NCBI RefSeq assembly: GCF_003854275.1
Contig: NZ_QTQP01000002.1
Coordinates: 124,001-188,000 of the forward strand
Length of the DNA stretch: 64,000 nucleotides
Direction: 5' to 3'
Origin: Burkholderia sp. Bp8963
GTDB lineage: Bacteria; Pseudomonadota; Gammaproteobacteria; Burkholderiales; Burkholderiaceae
In this document: one piece after another, positions 1 through 9,969 of the stretch
Layout of the letters: each line of letters begins with the position of its first letter
Position numbering within the stretch: position 1 is the stretch's first letter
The notes under the pieces: model-generated
What the model was told of the DNA's origin: nothing
Database searches by the model: none
The model's input: the letters and a program-made list of their open reading frames with translations, nothing else
Program-made: the position numbers and the translations under genes

Positions 1-1711
<1,711 letters not shown>

Positions 1712-1894
1712 GGGGAAGACGGCGAAGAGAAATCGGAAGCGCCCATTGTACCGGTGGCGGAGCCGCCGCCGGCATGGCTGAACGGATAACGCCGGACGGA
1801 TGGCGCGGATGGCCGGGTTTGCCTGGATTGCCGCGCGCCGTCGCCGGCTCCGCACGCCCGGTGCGGCGCGCTCGCGCGCGGCGGCCACCCGCGC

Positions 1895-2302
1895 TTACTT
1901 CACGTTGACGATGATGGTCTTGCTCAGTTCGGGACCATACGACCGGTGCGCGCCGTCGCCGAGCTGCAGCGTGAGCGTGTGCCGGCCCGGCGGTAGCGTC
2001 ACGTCGGTCTCGGTCTGGGCCTTGCCGAAGTGCAGCGAATGCTCGCTCGCGGGGATCACGACGCCCTTCGACACCGGTGTGCCGTCGATCAGCAAGTGAT
2101 GATGGCCAATGTTCGGCGTCATGTCGCCGGCCGGCGCCAGATGAATGTCGCCTTCGAGACCGAACTTCACGTGCACCGGGTTCGACACCGTCACACCGTC
2201 CGGCGGCTCGACGAAAAACACGCGCGACTCGGCGCGTGCGATTGTCGACACCGCCAGCGCCGCCACGCACACCGCACCGGCGATCCACTTTCTGTTGAGC
2301 AT
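1895..2302 (-). CDS. Periplasmic DUF4399 protein
   Basis: Protein of 135 aa with a Sec signal peptide (residues 1-24, ending IARA before ESRVFF) followed by one DUF4399-type domain, recognised from VEPPDGVTVSNPVHVKFG and the GHHHLLID block. Family members are small exported proteins of unknown biochemical role. The ATG at 2302 is chosen over longer in-frame starts because AAGGAG lies 6-7 bases upstream and the signal peptide begins there. Monocistronic, between uup (same strand, ~180 bp downstream) and the divergent rubredoxin gene. Confidence 0.85.
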   Translation of the reverse strand: MLNRKWIAGAVCVAALAVSTIARAESRVFFVEPPDGVTVSNPVHVKFGLEGDIHLAPAGDMTPNIGHHHLLIDGTPVSKGVVIPASEHSLHFGKAQTETDVTLPPGRHTLTLQLGDGAHRSYGPELSKTIIVNVK

Positions 2303-2500
2303 CCTTTTCTCCTTCTGATTGAAAGGCCCACGAAGCATACACTGCATGCCCGGCACGCGCGCTCGGGCCAGGTTGTTCGCGATGCGTACGTTTAAAACGA
2401 CGTTGCGGCCGAGTTCGGCGAAATTCCGGTACCATTGCGCCTTTCGTCCGCCGGCGACGCCGCGGACGGCACTCCCTGTTTTCATCATCCTGAGCGCGAC

Positions 2501-2683
2501 ATGAGCGAAGTGACCGAATACCAGAGCTGGGTCTGCCTGATTTGCGGGTGGGTCTACAACGAGGCGGAAGGGCTGCCCGACGAGGGCATCGCGCCCGGCA
2601 CCCGCTTCGCCGACATTCCTGCCGACTGGCGTTGCCCGCTGTGCGACGTGAGCAAGGAAGACTTCGTCGTCGTCGATTTCTGA
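2501..2683 (+). CDS. rubA: Rubredoxin
   Basis: 60-aa iron protein for one-electron transfer. It has the two rubredoxin knuckles that bind one Fe in a Cys4 site: CLICGW (residues ~12-17) and CPLC (~45-48), with the family's aromatic core residues (YNEAEG, DWRCPLC). Usual rubredoxin length is 50-60 aa, so it is complete. A longer in-frame start exists but the ATG at 2501 gives the standard N-terminus. Cytoplasmic; electron partners (for example an alkane hydroxylase or oxidoreductase) are not encoded nearby. Confidence 0.92.
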   Translation: MSEVTEYQSWVCLICGWVYNEAEGLPDEGIAPGTRFADIPADWRCPLCDVSKEDFVVVDF

Positions 2684-2747
2684 CGGCCTGAGCGCGGTAC
2701 GTTCGCGTCGGCGCGCATGCCCCCTGCCGATGCGAACGCGCGTTTGC

Positions 2748-2753
2748 TATACT
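2748..2753 (+). promoter_or_regulatory. Putative -10 element for tRNA-Arg
   Basis: TATACT sits about 52 bases before the mature tRNA 5' end, in otherwise very GC-rich DNA. The -35 region is weak. Inferred from sequence only. Confidence 0.4.
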
Positions 2754-2804
2754 CTGCGCGCTGTCCACACCGCTGTCCGGTTCGCGACACGCCGGATCCG
2801 CAGG

Positions 2805-2879
2805 CTCCCCGTAGTTCAATGGATAGAACAAGCGCCTCCTAAGCGCTAGATACAGGTTCGATTCCTGTCGGGGGGACCA
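2805..2879 (+). tRNA. tRNA-Arg (anticodon CCT)
   Basis: Cloverleaf read by eye: acceptor CTCCCCG pairs with CGGGGGG (one T-G wobble), D arm GTTC/GAAC, anticodon stem AGCGC/GCGCT with loop CTCCTAA (anticodon CCT, decoding AGG), T arm ACAGG-TTCGATT-CCTGT, discriminator A and an encoded CCA at 2877-2879. This tRNA is a common integration site, but the flanking DNA here is ordinary core sequence with no integrase. Confidence 0.95.
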
Positions 2880-3098
2880 GCGACATCTCTGCATTCGCCG
2901 TCGGCACCGGCGATCCCGACGATTTCCCTGCTCCACGTTCGCTGCACGTCACACATGCGCGGGTTCGTGCGTGCGAGCTCGTGTACGCGTCAACACCGCC
3001 ACCCCACATCGGCGCTCACCGCGACCTGGCCACGACAGCCGGGCCGCGCCGCGACACACCGCGCCGGCATCGCGACACCGGCACGGCATGTCACCGCA

Positions 3099-3602
3099 TT
3101 ACTGAGCGACCGCGTGCTTCACGTCGCCCGACGCATGCCACACGCGATACCGCACTTCGAAGCCGTTCGGCACATACACGACGATCGGCAGCCGGCTGTT
3201 GTAGCGCAGCAGCTGATCGTCGCCGCGCACCTGCACGAACCGTTCGCGCGGCGGCGCCTGTCCCGGACAGGCCATCAGCGTCGACGCCGGCCCCTTCACG
3301 CCGGACAGCCGGTAATACGAATAGCCCCAGCCCTGCACGGTCCCGGTCGTCAGTTCGCCGCCGAACCACTGCTGGTTGCAGTCGGTCTGCAGCGTCTTGC
3401 CGATCATCAGCTCGACGCGCGCATCGGCTTCGTCGGCGAGCGCGGGCAGCGCAATCACGGCGCGCTGCTGGCCCGCCGCGGGCGACGGGAACATCTTGAT
3501 CGATTCGGCCGACACGGCCGGCTCGGACGCCGGCCCCGCCGCGCATGCCGCGGCAGTCGTCACGCAAACGGCAGCCAGCGCGGCCCGGATCGCAAATTTC
3601 AT
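3099..3602 (-). CDS. eco: Ecotin, periplasmic serine protease inhibitor
   Basis: Dimeric inhibitor of trypsin-fold proteases (MEROPS I11), 167 aa including a signal peptide (MKFAIRAALAAVCVTTAAACA). The ecotin signature runs the whole length: VELMIGKTLQTDCN, GWGYSYYRL, the reactive loop ASTLMACPG, LRYNSRLPIVVYVPNG and VRYRVWHA. The two cysteines that brace the loop (TDCN, MACPG) are both present. By alignment with E. coli ecotin (STMMAC, P1 Met) the P1 position here is Leu followed by Met. ATG at 3602 has AGGAG ~8 bases upstream; longer upstream frames lack this. Ecotin protects cells from host or competitor proteases. Confidence 0.93.
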   Translation of the reverse strand: MKFAIRAALAAVCVTTAAACAAGPASEPAVSAESIKMFPSPAAGQQRAVIALPALADEADARVELMIGKTLQTDCNQQWFGGELTTGTVQGWGYSYYRLSGVKGPASTLMACPGQAPPRERFVQVRGDDQLLRYNSRLPIVVYVPNGFEVRYRVWHASGDVKHAVAQ

Positions 3603-3740
3603 CGAGGTGCTCCTGTAAGACAATTGGCTCCGGATGCTAACACTCTCACCGGACGACCTTACGCGGCTGTAATTTAGAGTCACAATTGCTGTCAGATGCG
3701 CGGCGCTCCGCCACATATGATCGGCTCAACGGAGAACGCC

Positions 3741-4202
3741 ATGATCAAGCTCACCACCATCACCACCCTCACCGCCACCGCCGCAGTCGCCACGCTGCTG
3801 ACGGGCTGCGTCGTCGGCCCTGACGCCGGATACGGATACGGCTACGGTCAGCCCTATTATTCGGACCCCGGCTACGCATATGGCCCCACCTATCCACCCG
3901 TGTACGGCTCGGTGAACATCTGGGGCGGCGGCGGCGACCGTGACTGGGATCGCCGCGACTACCGCCACGGCGACCGCGACTGGCGGCACGACCGCGGCTG
4001 GGGCGACCGCAACTGGGGTGACCGCGGCAACGGCAATGGAAATGGCTGGAATCGCGGCAACGGCGGCAACGGCAATGGAAACGGCTGGAATCACGGCAAC
4101 GGCGGCAACCGCTCGGGCGACGGCAACCGTGCGAACGGCGGCAGCCGGGACTGGCGCAGCGGCCAGACCGACGATGACCGCGGACACGGCCGCTGGCACT
4201 GA
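3741..4202 (+). CDS. Gly/Asn-rich lipoprotein
   Basis: 153-aa protein with a lipoprotein signal: Lys near the N-terminus, hydrophobic stretch, lipobox LLTGC at about residues 16-20, so predicted to be lipidated. After a Tyr/Pro/Gly segment (YGYGYGQPYYSDPGYAYGP) comes an Asp/Arg/His stretch (RDWDRRDYRHGDRDW) and short imperfect repeats of the type GNGNGNGWNRGNGG and GNGNGWNHGNGG. Low complexity suggests a flexible envelope linker, not an enzyme. Start ATG 3741 follows GGAGAACGCC. Shares a bidirectional terminator with the convergent gene ending at 4428. Confidence 0.75.
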   Translation: MIKLTTITTLTATAAVATLLTGCVVGPDAGYGYGYGQPYYSDPGYAYGPTYPPVYGSVNIWGGGGDRDWDRRDYRHGDRDWRHDRGWGDRNWGDRGNGNGNGWNRGNGGNGNGNGWNHGNGGNRSGDGNRANGGSRDWRSGQTDDDRGHGRWH

Positions 4203-4309
4203 CGCAATTGCAACCGTTTGTATCCGGCGCGGGTGACGCGCGCCGGCGCGAATGACGTTGCGCACGCATCCTTTTCACAAGTCTGCCGCAACACACACTC
4301 AACAAAAAT

Positions 4310-4345
4310 GGCCCTCGCATCGTGCGAGGGCCTTCTCGTTTCGAT
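4310..4345 (+). terminator. Bidirectional rho-independent terminator
   Basis: Perfect 10-bp stem (4310-4319 with 4323-4332, GGCCCTCGCA) with a TCG loop, followed by TTCTCGTTTC on the plus side and preceded by AAAAAT, which gives a T-run on the minus strand. Lies between the convergent genes ending at 4202 and 4428. Confidence 0.8.
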
Positions 4346-4427
4346 TCCGCATTCGCCGGCAACGGCAGCGGCGCCACGCGATCATGACTCCGCGGCACCG
4401 CGGCGGCGCATGCACGCGCCGCCGCGC

Positions 4428-4814
4428 TTACCACCCGGCCGGTTGCGCATAACCGTAGCCGGCCTGCGCCGGTGCGCCACACACATACGCGCGCTGATAG
4501 CGGTCATAGCAATAGCGAGGCTGGCCGCCGTCGCCATCGTCGTCCTGATACTGTGCCTGCTGATAGCTCGGCGGATAGGCAGGCGGCTGGTAGGCCGGCG
4601 CCTGATAGTACGTCGGCGGCTGATACGCCGGTGCCTGATACGCAGGCGCCTGGTACGCGACCGGCGGGTTCAGCGCGGACGTCACGATCGCGCCCAGCAC
4701 CGCGCCGCCGATCAGCGCGCCGATCACGGCGCCGCCGTCGCGGTCATGCGCGGATGCCGGCCCGGCGATGGCAAGCGAACCGGCGAGTACACACACTGCT
4801 GCGATCTTCTTCAT
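4428..4814 (-). CDS. Exported glycine-zipper protein with Pro/Tyr/Gln repeats
   Basis: 128-aa protein with signal peptide (MKKIAAVCVLAGSLAIAGPASA), then a glycine-zipper segment (GAVIGALIGGAVLGAIV) typical of small outer-membrane-associated proteins, and repeats of the YQAPAYQ/YQPPAYP type. The C-terminus has a Cys pair (RYCYDRYQRAYVCG) that could form a disulfide, as in YMGG/glycine-zipper proteins of Burkholderia. ATG 4814 has GGAG ~8 bases upstream. Function unknown. Confidence 0.75.
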   Translation of the reverse strand: MKKIAAVCVLAGSLAIAGPASAHDRDGGAVIGALIGGAVLGAIVTSALNPPVAYQAPAYQAPAYQPPTYYQAPAYQPPAYPPSYQQAQYQDDDGDGGQPRYCYDRYQRAYVCGAPAQAGYGYAQPAGW

Positions 4815-4969
4815 GATGCACTCCCACGCGAAGTGGTACGGGATGCGATGCATTGTGGACGCAGCCCGCCGTAATAGATGCAGCAAGTGGTAACGCACGA
4901 TTACGCCGGGCCGGCCGGCCAAAACGCGCAAGCGCCGTGCTACATTTTCGGGACAAAGGAGACGCCCGC

Positions 4970-5350
4970 ATGCAGCCCGAAACCGCCCGCCGTTTCGATA
5001 CCGAATTCGCGCCACGCATCGCGCGCGCGATCGCCGCATTCTTCGCCGACCACGTCGAGACCGACGTCGTCCCGTACGGCGGCCATGGCCACCCGACGCA
5101 GGTGCGCGTGCGCAGCGCGCCGCACGAACACGTGAGCGGCTTCGCGCATCCGCTGAACCTCGAGCTGACCTGGGACACCGACGAAATCGAACAGCTGATG
5201 GAGCCGCACGGCATGCTGCGCTTCGAGCACTATCTCGCGGCGCTGCCGAGGAAGCTCGACGCGTGGCAGAGCGCGCGCGACGTCGATCTCGTGTCGCGCA
5301 CGCAGGCCGACCCGCTCGTGCGGCTGGGCGGGCTCGACTTCGAGGGGTGA
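4970..5350 (+). CDS. Conserved hypothetical protein (possibly DUF5594)
   Basis: 126-aa soluble protein with no signal peptide. ATG 4970 is preceded by AAAGGAGACGCCCGC, a good ribosome-binding site, so upstream in-frame codons are unlikely to be used. Mixed alpha/beta composition (FDTEFAPRIARAIAAFFADHVETDV; LNLELTWDTDEIEQLMEPHG). From memory it resembles Burkholderia proteins assigned to DUF5594; I cannot confirm that here. Monocistronic. Confidence 0.65.
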   Translation: MQPETARRFDTEFAPRIARAIAAFFADHVETDVVPYGGHGHPTQVRVRSAPHEHVSGFAHPLNLELTWDTDEIEQLMEPHGMLRFEHYLAALPRKLDAWQSARDVDLVSRTQADPLVRLGGLDFEG

Positions 5351-5540
5351 CCGCGCGGCCGGCCTGCGCATCGGCCCGCGTCGACGACGCGTCGCGCGGC
5401 CCGGTGCTACACTCGGCCGCCTTGCGCCTGCCTCCGTGCGCGTGCGCAGCGCCATCACAATCCCGCGCTTCAACCCGCCGCCCATCACCGCAAGGAGGCT
5501 CCATGGCCGCGTTCCGGCTCCAGACTGACGCGTTCCCGTC

Positions 5541-6908
5541 ATGAATGCCGATACCGGCCTGCCGCTTCCGCAACGCTACTGGGCGATCGTCTGTGTCGCA
5601 CTGGGCATCACGCTCGCCGTGCTCGACGGCGCGATCGCCAACGTCGCGCTGCCGACCATCGCACGCGACCTGCACGCGTCCGATGCCGCGTCGATCTGGA
5701 TCGTCAACGCCTACCAGCTCGCCGTCACGATCACGCTGCTGCCGCTCGCGTCGCTCGGTGAACGCGTCGGCTACCGCCGTATCTACATCGCCGGCCTCGC
5801 GCTGTTCACCGTCGCGTCGCTCGGCTGCGCGCTCGCCACCTCGCTGCCGACGCTCGCGGTGCTGCGCGTGATCCAGGGCTTCGGCGCGTCGGGGATCATG
5901 AGCGTCAACGCGGCGCTCGTACGGATGATCTATCCGTCGTCGATGCTCGGCCGCGGCCTGTCGATCAATGCGATGGTGGTCGCGCTGTCGTCGGCGGTCG
6001 GGCCGACGGTCGCGTCCGCCGTGCTGTCGGTCGCACCGTGGCCGTGGCTCTTCGCGATCAACGTGCCGATCGGCATTGCGGCGGTGCTCGGCAGCCTGCG
6101 CGCGCTGCCCGCCAACCCGCTGCACAACGCGCCGTACGACTTTCCGAGCGCACTGATGAACGCGTGCGTGTTCGGGCTGCTGATCATCGCGGTCGACGGG
6201 CTCGGCCACGGCGAGCGCAGTGCCGTCGTCGCCGCGGAATTCGCAGTGGCACTCGCCGTCGGCTACTTCTTCGTGAAGCGGCAACTGTCGCAGCCGGCGC
6301 CGCTGCTGCCGGTCGACCTGATGCGCATCCCGATGTTCGCGCTGTCGATCTGCACATCGGTCGCGTCGTTCACGTCGCAGATGCTCGCATTCGTCGCGCT
6401 GCCGTTCTGGCTGCAGAACTCGCTCGGCTTCTCGCAGGTGCAGACGGGCCTCTACATGACGCCGTGGCCGCTCGTGATCGTCGTCGCCGCCCCACTCGCC
6501 GGCGTGCTGTCCGACCGCTACTCGGCCGGCGTGCTCGGCGGCATCGGGCTTGCACTGTTCGCGGCCGGGCTGCTGTCGCTCGCGACGATCGGCGCGCATC
6601 CGGGCACGGCCGACATCGTCTGGCGCATGGCATTGTGCGGCGCGGGCTTCGGGCTGTTCCAGTCGCCGAACAACCGCGCGATGCTGTCGTCGGCGCCGCG
6701 CGAACGCAGCGGCGGCGCGGGCGGCATGCTCAGCACCGCGCGATTGACCGGGCAGACGCTCGGCGCCGCGCTCGTCGCGCTGATCTTCGGCGTCGCGCCC
6801 GAGCACGGGCCGACGGTCGCGCTCTACGTGGCTGCCGCGTTCGCGGCGGCCGCGGCTGTCGTCAGCACGCTGCGCATCGCGGCCCCGCAGCCGAACGCAT
6901 CGGCCTGA
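5541..6908 (+). CDS. MFS drug exporter, DHA2-like
   Basis: 455-aa inner-membrane transporter. Starts with the DHA2-type motif VLDGAIANVALPTIARDL in the first helix and the drug:H+ antiporter motif A region (GERVGYRRIYIAG) between TM2 and TM3, then RVIQGFGASGIMSVNAAL (motif B with its Arg) and AVGPTVASAVLSVAPWPWLFAINVPIG (motif C-like antiporter signature). Hydrophobic segments suggest 12-14 helices. Likely proton-driven export of toxic or cationic compounds; substrate not predictable. No divergent regulator is adjacent. Confidence 0.85.
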   Translation: MNADTGLPLPQRYWAIVCVALGITLAVLDGAIANVALPTIARDLHASDAASIWIVNAYQLAVTITLLPLASLGERVGYRRIYIAGLALFTVASLGCALATSLPTLAVLRVIQGFGASGIMSVNAALVRMIYPSSMLGRGLSINAMVVALSSAVGPTVASAVLSVAPWPWLFAINVPIGIAAVLGSLRALPANPLHNAPYDFPSALMNACVFGLLIIAVDGLGHGERSAVVAAEFAVALAVGYFFVKRQLSQPAPLLPVDLMRIPMFALSICTSVASFTSQMLAFVALPFWLQNSLGFSQVQTGLYMTPWPLVIVVAAPLAGVLSDRYSAGVLGGIGLALFAAGLLSLATIGAHPGTADIVWRMALCGAGFGLFQSPNNRAMLSSAPRERSGGAGGMLSTARLTGQTLGAALVALIFGVAPEHGPTVALYVAAAFAAAAAVVSTLRIAAPQPNASA

Positions 6909-6994
6909 GCCCGCCGCGCAACGAAATGCGGCAACGCGATTCGCCAACGCGATGCGGCAACCGAATACGACAACGGAATGCCGCGAAGACGACG

Positions 6995-7192
6995 TCACGC
7001 GTCCTGTTCCAGGCCGACGTCGCGTTGATACTCGAGTCCTTCCGGGCGGGCTCCGCCCTGGTTGTGGTCGCCATCGGACGGCGGCGTGGCGGGCGCGCCG
7101 GCTGGCGGTGCGGATGGCGCATCCGTGCGCGGCCGCGGACGGCCGGCGCCCGTGTCGGGCGGCTGCTGCGCAGGCCGTTTCGAACGACGCAT
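6995..7192 (-). CDS. Possible small hypothetical protein
   Basis: 65-aa frame (MRRSKRPAQQPPDTGAG... ending GLEYQRDVGLEQDA), basic and Pro/Ala-rich at the N-terminus and acidic at the C-terminus. Third codon positions are almost all G or C as in neighbouring genes, and the C-terminal end reads like a conserved tail. There is no good ribosome-binding site at ATG 7192 or at an alternative ATG at 7207. No recognised domain. The 290 bp to its right (7193-7482) hold no other gene but include the AT-rich promoter region of the lipoprotein pair. Confidence 0.4.
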   Translation of the reverse strand: MRRSKRPAQQPPDTGAGRPRPRTDAPSAPPAGAPATPPSDGDHNQGGARPEGLEYQRDVGLEQDA

Positions 7193-7482
7193 GGCTGGGT
7201 GTCTCATGTGGGGAGCGGCACGTGGCCGTCGTTGAAACATTCCATATCAAAAAAGTCTAGGTGCGTTCGTGGTGCGCCAAAAGTAACAATTACCTTCAAT
7301 TTGTAACGTTTCGACCCCTCGCCAATCATCTGCCAGACAATAGCGCCGCGCGCGTGCGCGAGGCCCGCCGGCCGGCGATTTGTCAAAGCTTTGCAGTTTT
7401 CCTATGACAATTGCGAAACAATGGCACGGCACGTGAGCGCGCGCCTGCGTCGCCGCTCACCCAGACAGGACTCAACTCAGGG

Positions 7483-8034
7483 ATGAACATTCGTTTCGAA
7501 TCGCCGCGCCGGGCCATGCCGACGCGCATCGTGCTGGCGGCAGCCGCCACGGCCGCGCTGCTGTCCGGCTGCAACTCTCTGTACAGCGAAGGCGCGACGG
7601 CCGGCGCCGGCATCGCCGGCGCCGCGATTGCCTCCAAGGTCACCAACAATGCGGCGGTCGCGACGGGCATCGGCCTCGGCGCGGTCGCAGGCGCCCGCGC
7701 GGGTGTCCAGTACTCGCAGCGCGTCGCGCACCGCTATACGCAGCAGCAGATCGCGACGGCGGCCGGGCCGCTCGACGTCGGCGGCGTCGCGCCGTGGTCG
7801 ACGAACCACTCGTTTCCGATCGAGGACGACGAGCGCGGCCGCGTGACGGTCAGCCGGATGATCAGCATCGGGCCGCTCGACTGCAAGGAGATCGTGTTCT
7901 CCGTCGATACGCCGGCGAAACCCGATGCGGCCGCGCAATCGGCGTTCTACGTCGCCACGATCTGCCGCGACGGCCCGGTGTGGAAATGGGCGTCGGCCGA
8001 GCCGGCGACCGAGCGCTGGGGCGCGCTGCAATGA
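7483..8034 (+). CDS. Lipoprotein, first of a tandem paralogous pair
   Basis: 183-aa exported protein: basic N-terminus, hydrophobic stretch and lipobox LLSGC (about residues 23-27). It continues with a Gly/Ala-rich glycine-zipper-like segment (GATAGAGIAGAAIASKV), then a soluble domain ending GPVWKWASAEPATERWGALQ. The same layout and near-identical C-terminal motif occur in the next gene, so the two arose by duplication. ATG 7483 is preceded by CTCAGGG; longer in-frame starts lack a signal sequence. The stop overlaps the next ATG (ATGA), so the pair is translationally coupled. Function unknown. Confidence 0.8.
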   Translation: MNIRFESPRRAMPTRIVLAAAATAALLSGCNSLYSEGATAGAGIAGAAIASKVTNNAAVATGIGLGAVAGARAGVQYSQRVAHRYTQQQIATAAGPLDVGGVAPWSTNHSFPIEDDERGRVTVSRMISIGPLDCKEIVFSVDTPAKPDAAAQSAFYVATICRDGPVWKWASAEPATERWGALQ

Positions 8035-8537
8035 GCGTCGCGCACCGTCTCGCGTGGCTCGGCGCCGCACTCAGCACACTCGGCGCGGCCAGCGTCGCGC
8101 TCTCCGGCTGCGGCTCGGTCGGCGCGGCGAGCGGCGCACTCGCGGGCGCGGCGACGGGCCTCGTGACCGCGAACCCGGCGGTCGGCGTCGGGGTCGGCAT
8201 CGCCGTGCAGGCGGCGACCGACGAGGCCGTGAACCGCACGATGAAGCAGCTTCATCAGAACCAGCAGGACGCGATCGCACAGGCGGTCGGCGGCCTTGCG
8301 GTCGGCGAAGCGAAGCCGTGGAAGGTGAAGAACACGATTCCGCACGAGAACGGCGAAGGCGAGGTGCGCGTCACGCGCGCCTATTCGACGCCACTCGCAC
8401 TGTGCAAGGAATTCGCGTTTTCGGTGAAGGATGGCGCAAAGGCCAGCTGGTATTTCGCGAGCGCGTGCCAGCAAGGGCCGCACTGGAAGTGGGCGTCGGC
8501 CGATCCGGCGGTCGACCGCTGGGGCAACCTGCAGTAA
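8031..8537 (+). CDS. Lipoprotein, second of a tandem paralogous pair
   Basis: 168-aa paralogue of the preceding gene. Signal with lipobox ALSGC (about residues 23-27), glycine-zipper stretch (GAASGALAGAATGLV and GVGVGIAVQAAT), then a domain with KPWKVKNTIPHENGEGEVRVTR, a Cys in LALCKEF, and the shared ending GPHWKWASADPAVDRWGNLQ. The paired Cys positions (LDCKE/ATIC in the first, LALCK/ASAC here) suggest one conserved disulfide. Overlaps the upstream stop by 4 bases. Confidence 0.8.
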   Translation: MSVAHRLAWLGAALSTLGAASVALSGCGSVGAASGALAGAATGLVTANPAVGVGVGIAVQAATDEAVNRTMKQLHQNQQDAIAQAVGGLAVGEAKPWKVKNTIPHENGEGEVRVTRAYSTPLALCKEFAFSVKDGAKASWYFASACQQGPHWKWASADPAVDRWGNLQ

Positions 8538-8606
8538 CGCGTCGCGGCGCCCCCCGGGGTACGCCGCACGCAAGTCGCTGCCGGGCCAGGCGGCCCGGCC
8601 CGTCGC

Positions 8607-9947
8607 TCAGGACTCGACGTCCTCGAGACTGAAGATCTCGGTCTGGTCGTTGTACGAGAAAATCTCGCCGTAGCGGCCCCAGTCGATCACCGCGTCGAGC
8701 GTCTCCTCGGCCGCGGCGTCGGACAGGAAGTCCTCGAGCTCCTGCTCGAAGCGCACGCGCGGCGCGCGATGGCCCGGCCGCTCGTTCAGCACCTTCTTGA
8801 TCCGCGCGGCGAGCGGCACATGCTTCAGCAGGTGATCCGCGAACATCAGCTTGCGTTCCTGCGTGCCGAACTCCGCGAACACGCGCCCCGGCGGCGTCAG
8901 GAACACGTCGCCTTCGCGCACGTCAGCGAAGCCGAGGTACTGCAGCACTTCGGCGATCGGGAACAGGTCGTCGACCTCCAGGTGCAGCGTGCGCGCGATT
9001 TCCGGCATGTCCGCACGGCCGTGGTACGGCGCCATCGCGAGCGTTTCGATCAGACCGGCCATCAGGTTGGTCGACACTTGCGGCAGCCAGCTGCCGAGCT
9101 CGAGCCCCTTCTTCGTCGCCTCGCCGATCTGGCGCGCGGTCATCTTCGCGTAGATGTCGTCGACGAGCTTGCGGAACGCCGGGTCGAGACGATTGCGCGG
9201 ATGCTTGAACGGCACCTTGATCTCCGCGATCACGCGGCCCGGGTTCGACGACAGCACGAGGATCCGGTCGCACATGAACACCGCTTCCTCGATGTTGTGC
9301 GTGACGATCAGCACCGATTTGATCGGCATGCGGCCCTGCGTCCACAGATCGAGCAGGTCGGTACGCAGCGTCTCGGCCGTCAGCACGTCGAGCGCCGAGA
9401 ACGGCTCGTCCATCAGCAGGATCGTCGGATCGACGACGAGCGCGCGCGCAAAGCCCACACGCTGGCGCATGCCGCCCGACAGCTCGCGCGGATACGCGTT
9501 CTCGAAACCGTCAAGACCGATCAGGTCGATCGCCGCAAGGGCGCGCTCGCGCCGCTCGCGCGCATCGACGCCGAGCGCCTCGAGGCCCGCTTCCACGTTC
9601 TGCAGCACGGTGAGCCACGGGAACAGCGCGAAGGTCTGGAACACCATCGCGACGCCTTCGGCCGGGCCGCGCAGCGGCTTGCCGAGGTAGCTCACCTCGC
9701 CGCCGGTCGGCTCGATCAGGCCGGCGATGATGCGCAACAGCGTCGACTTGCCCGAGCCCGAGCGGCCGAGCAGCCCGACGATCTCGCCTTCGCGCAGCGA
9801 CAGGTTCGCGCCGTCGAGCACGAGCAGCTCGCCCTGGTTCTTGTTGAAGCCGCGGCTGACGTCGTCAACGCGCAGGATCTCGTCACCGAGCTTCGGGGGC
9901 GCCGGCTGCGTCTGAACGGGGGCGTTTACAGCATTCGGATTTTGCAT
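8607..9947 (-). CDS. ABC transporter ATPase, nitrate/sulfonate/bicarbonate type, with C-terminal AAA-associated domain
   Basis: 446-aa cytoplasmic ATPase. N-terminal half is a standard ABC domain: Walker A GRSGSGKST (~57-65), signature LSGGMRQRV (~160), Walker B ILLMDEPFSALD, and H-loop IVTHNIEEAVF. The C-terminal ~150 residues, after RLDPAFRKLVDDIYAKM, match the AAA_assoc_C domain found on a subset of NrtD/SsuB-like ATPases (SNL-like HLEVDDLFPIAEVLQYLGFADV). It energises the permease encoded just upstream (22 bp gap). No substrate-binding protein lies in this locus, so the substrate cannot be named. Confidence 0.88.
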   Translation of the reverse strand: MQNPNAVNAPVQTQPAPPKLGDEILRVDDVSRGFNKNQGELLVLDGANLSLREGEIVGLLGRSGSGKSTLLRIIAGLIEPTGGEVSYLGKPLRGPAEGVAMVFQTFALFPWLTVLQNVEAGLEALGVDARERRERALAAIDLIGLDGFENAYPRELSGGMRQRVGFARALVVDPTILLMDEPFSALDVLTAETLRTDLLDLWTQGRMPIKSVLIVTHNIEEAVFMCDRILVLSSNPGRVIAEIKVPFKHPRNRLDPAFRKLVDDIYAKMTARQIGEATKKGLELGSWLPQVSTNLMAGLIETLAMAPYHGRADMPEIARTLHLEVDDLFPIAEVLQYLGFADVREGDVFLTPPGRVFAEFGTQERKLMFADHLLKHVPLAARIKKVLNERPGHRAPRVRFEQELEDFLSDAAAEETLDAVIDWGRYGEIFSYNDQTEIFSLEDVES

Positions 9948-9969
9948 CGCGTTTCGCTCTCAATCAGTT

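Noticed and set aside
2805..2879. tRNA-Arg as island attachment site
   Set aside because: Core genes continue on both sides for many kb; the island begins 24 kb away and not at a tRNA.
3741..4202. GNGNGNGW repeats as a DNA-level repeat element
   Set aside because: The repeats are in frame within a lipoprotein gene and are explained by low-complexity coding sequence.
4816..7250. Long minus-strand open frame running from 7250 into the glycine-zipper gene
   Set aside because: Only the last 128 codons (from 4814) have a signal peptide and ribosome-binding site; the rest is antisense to the 4970 gene and the MFS gene.
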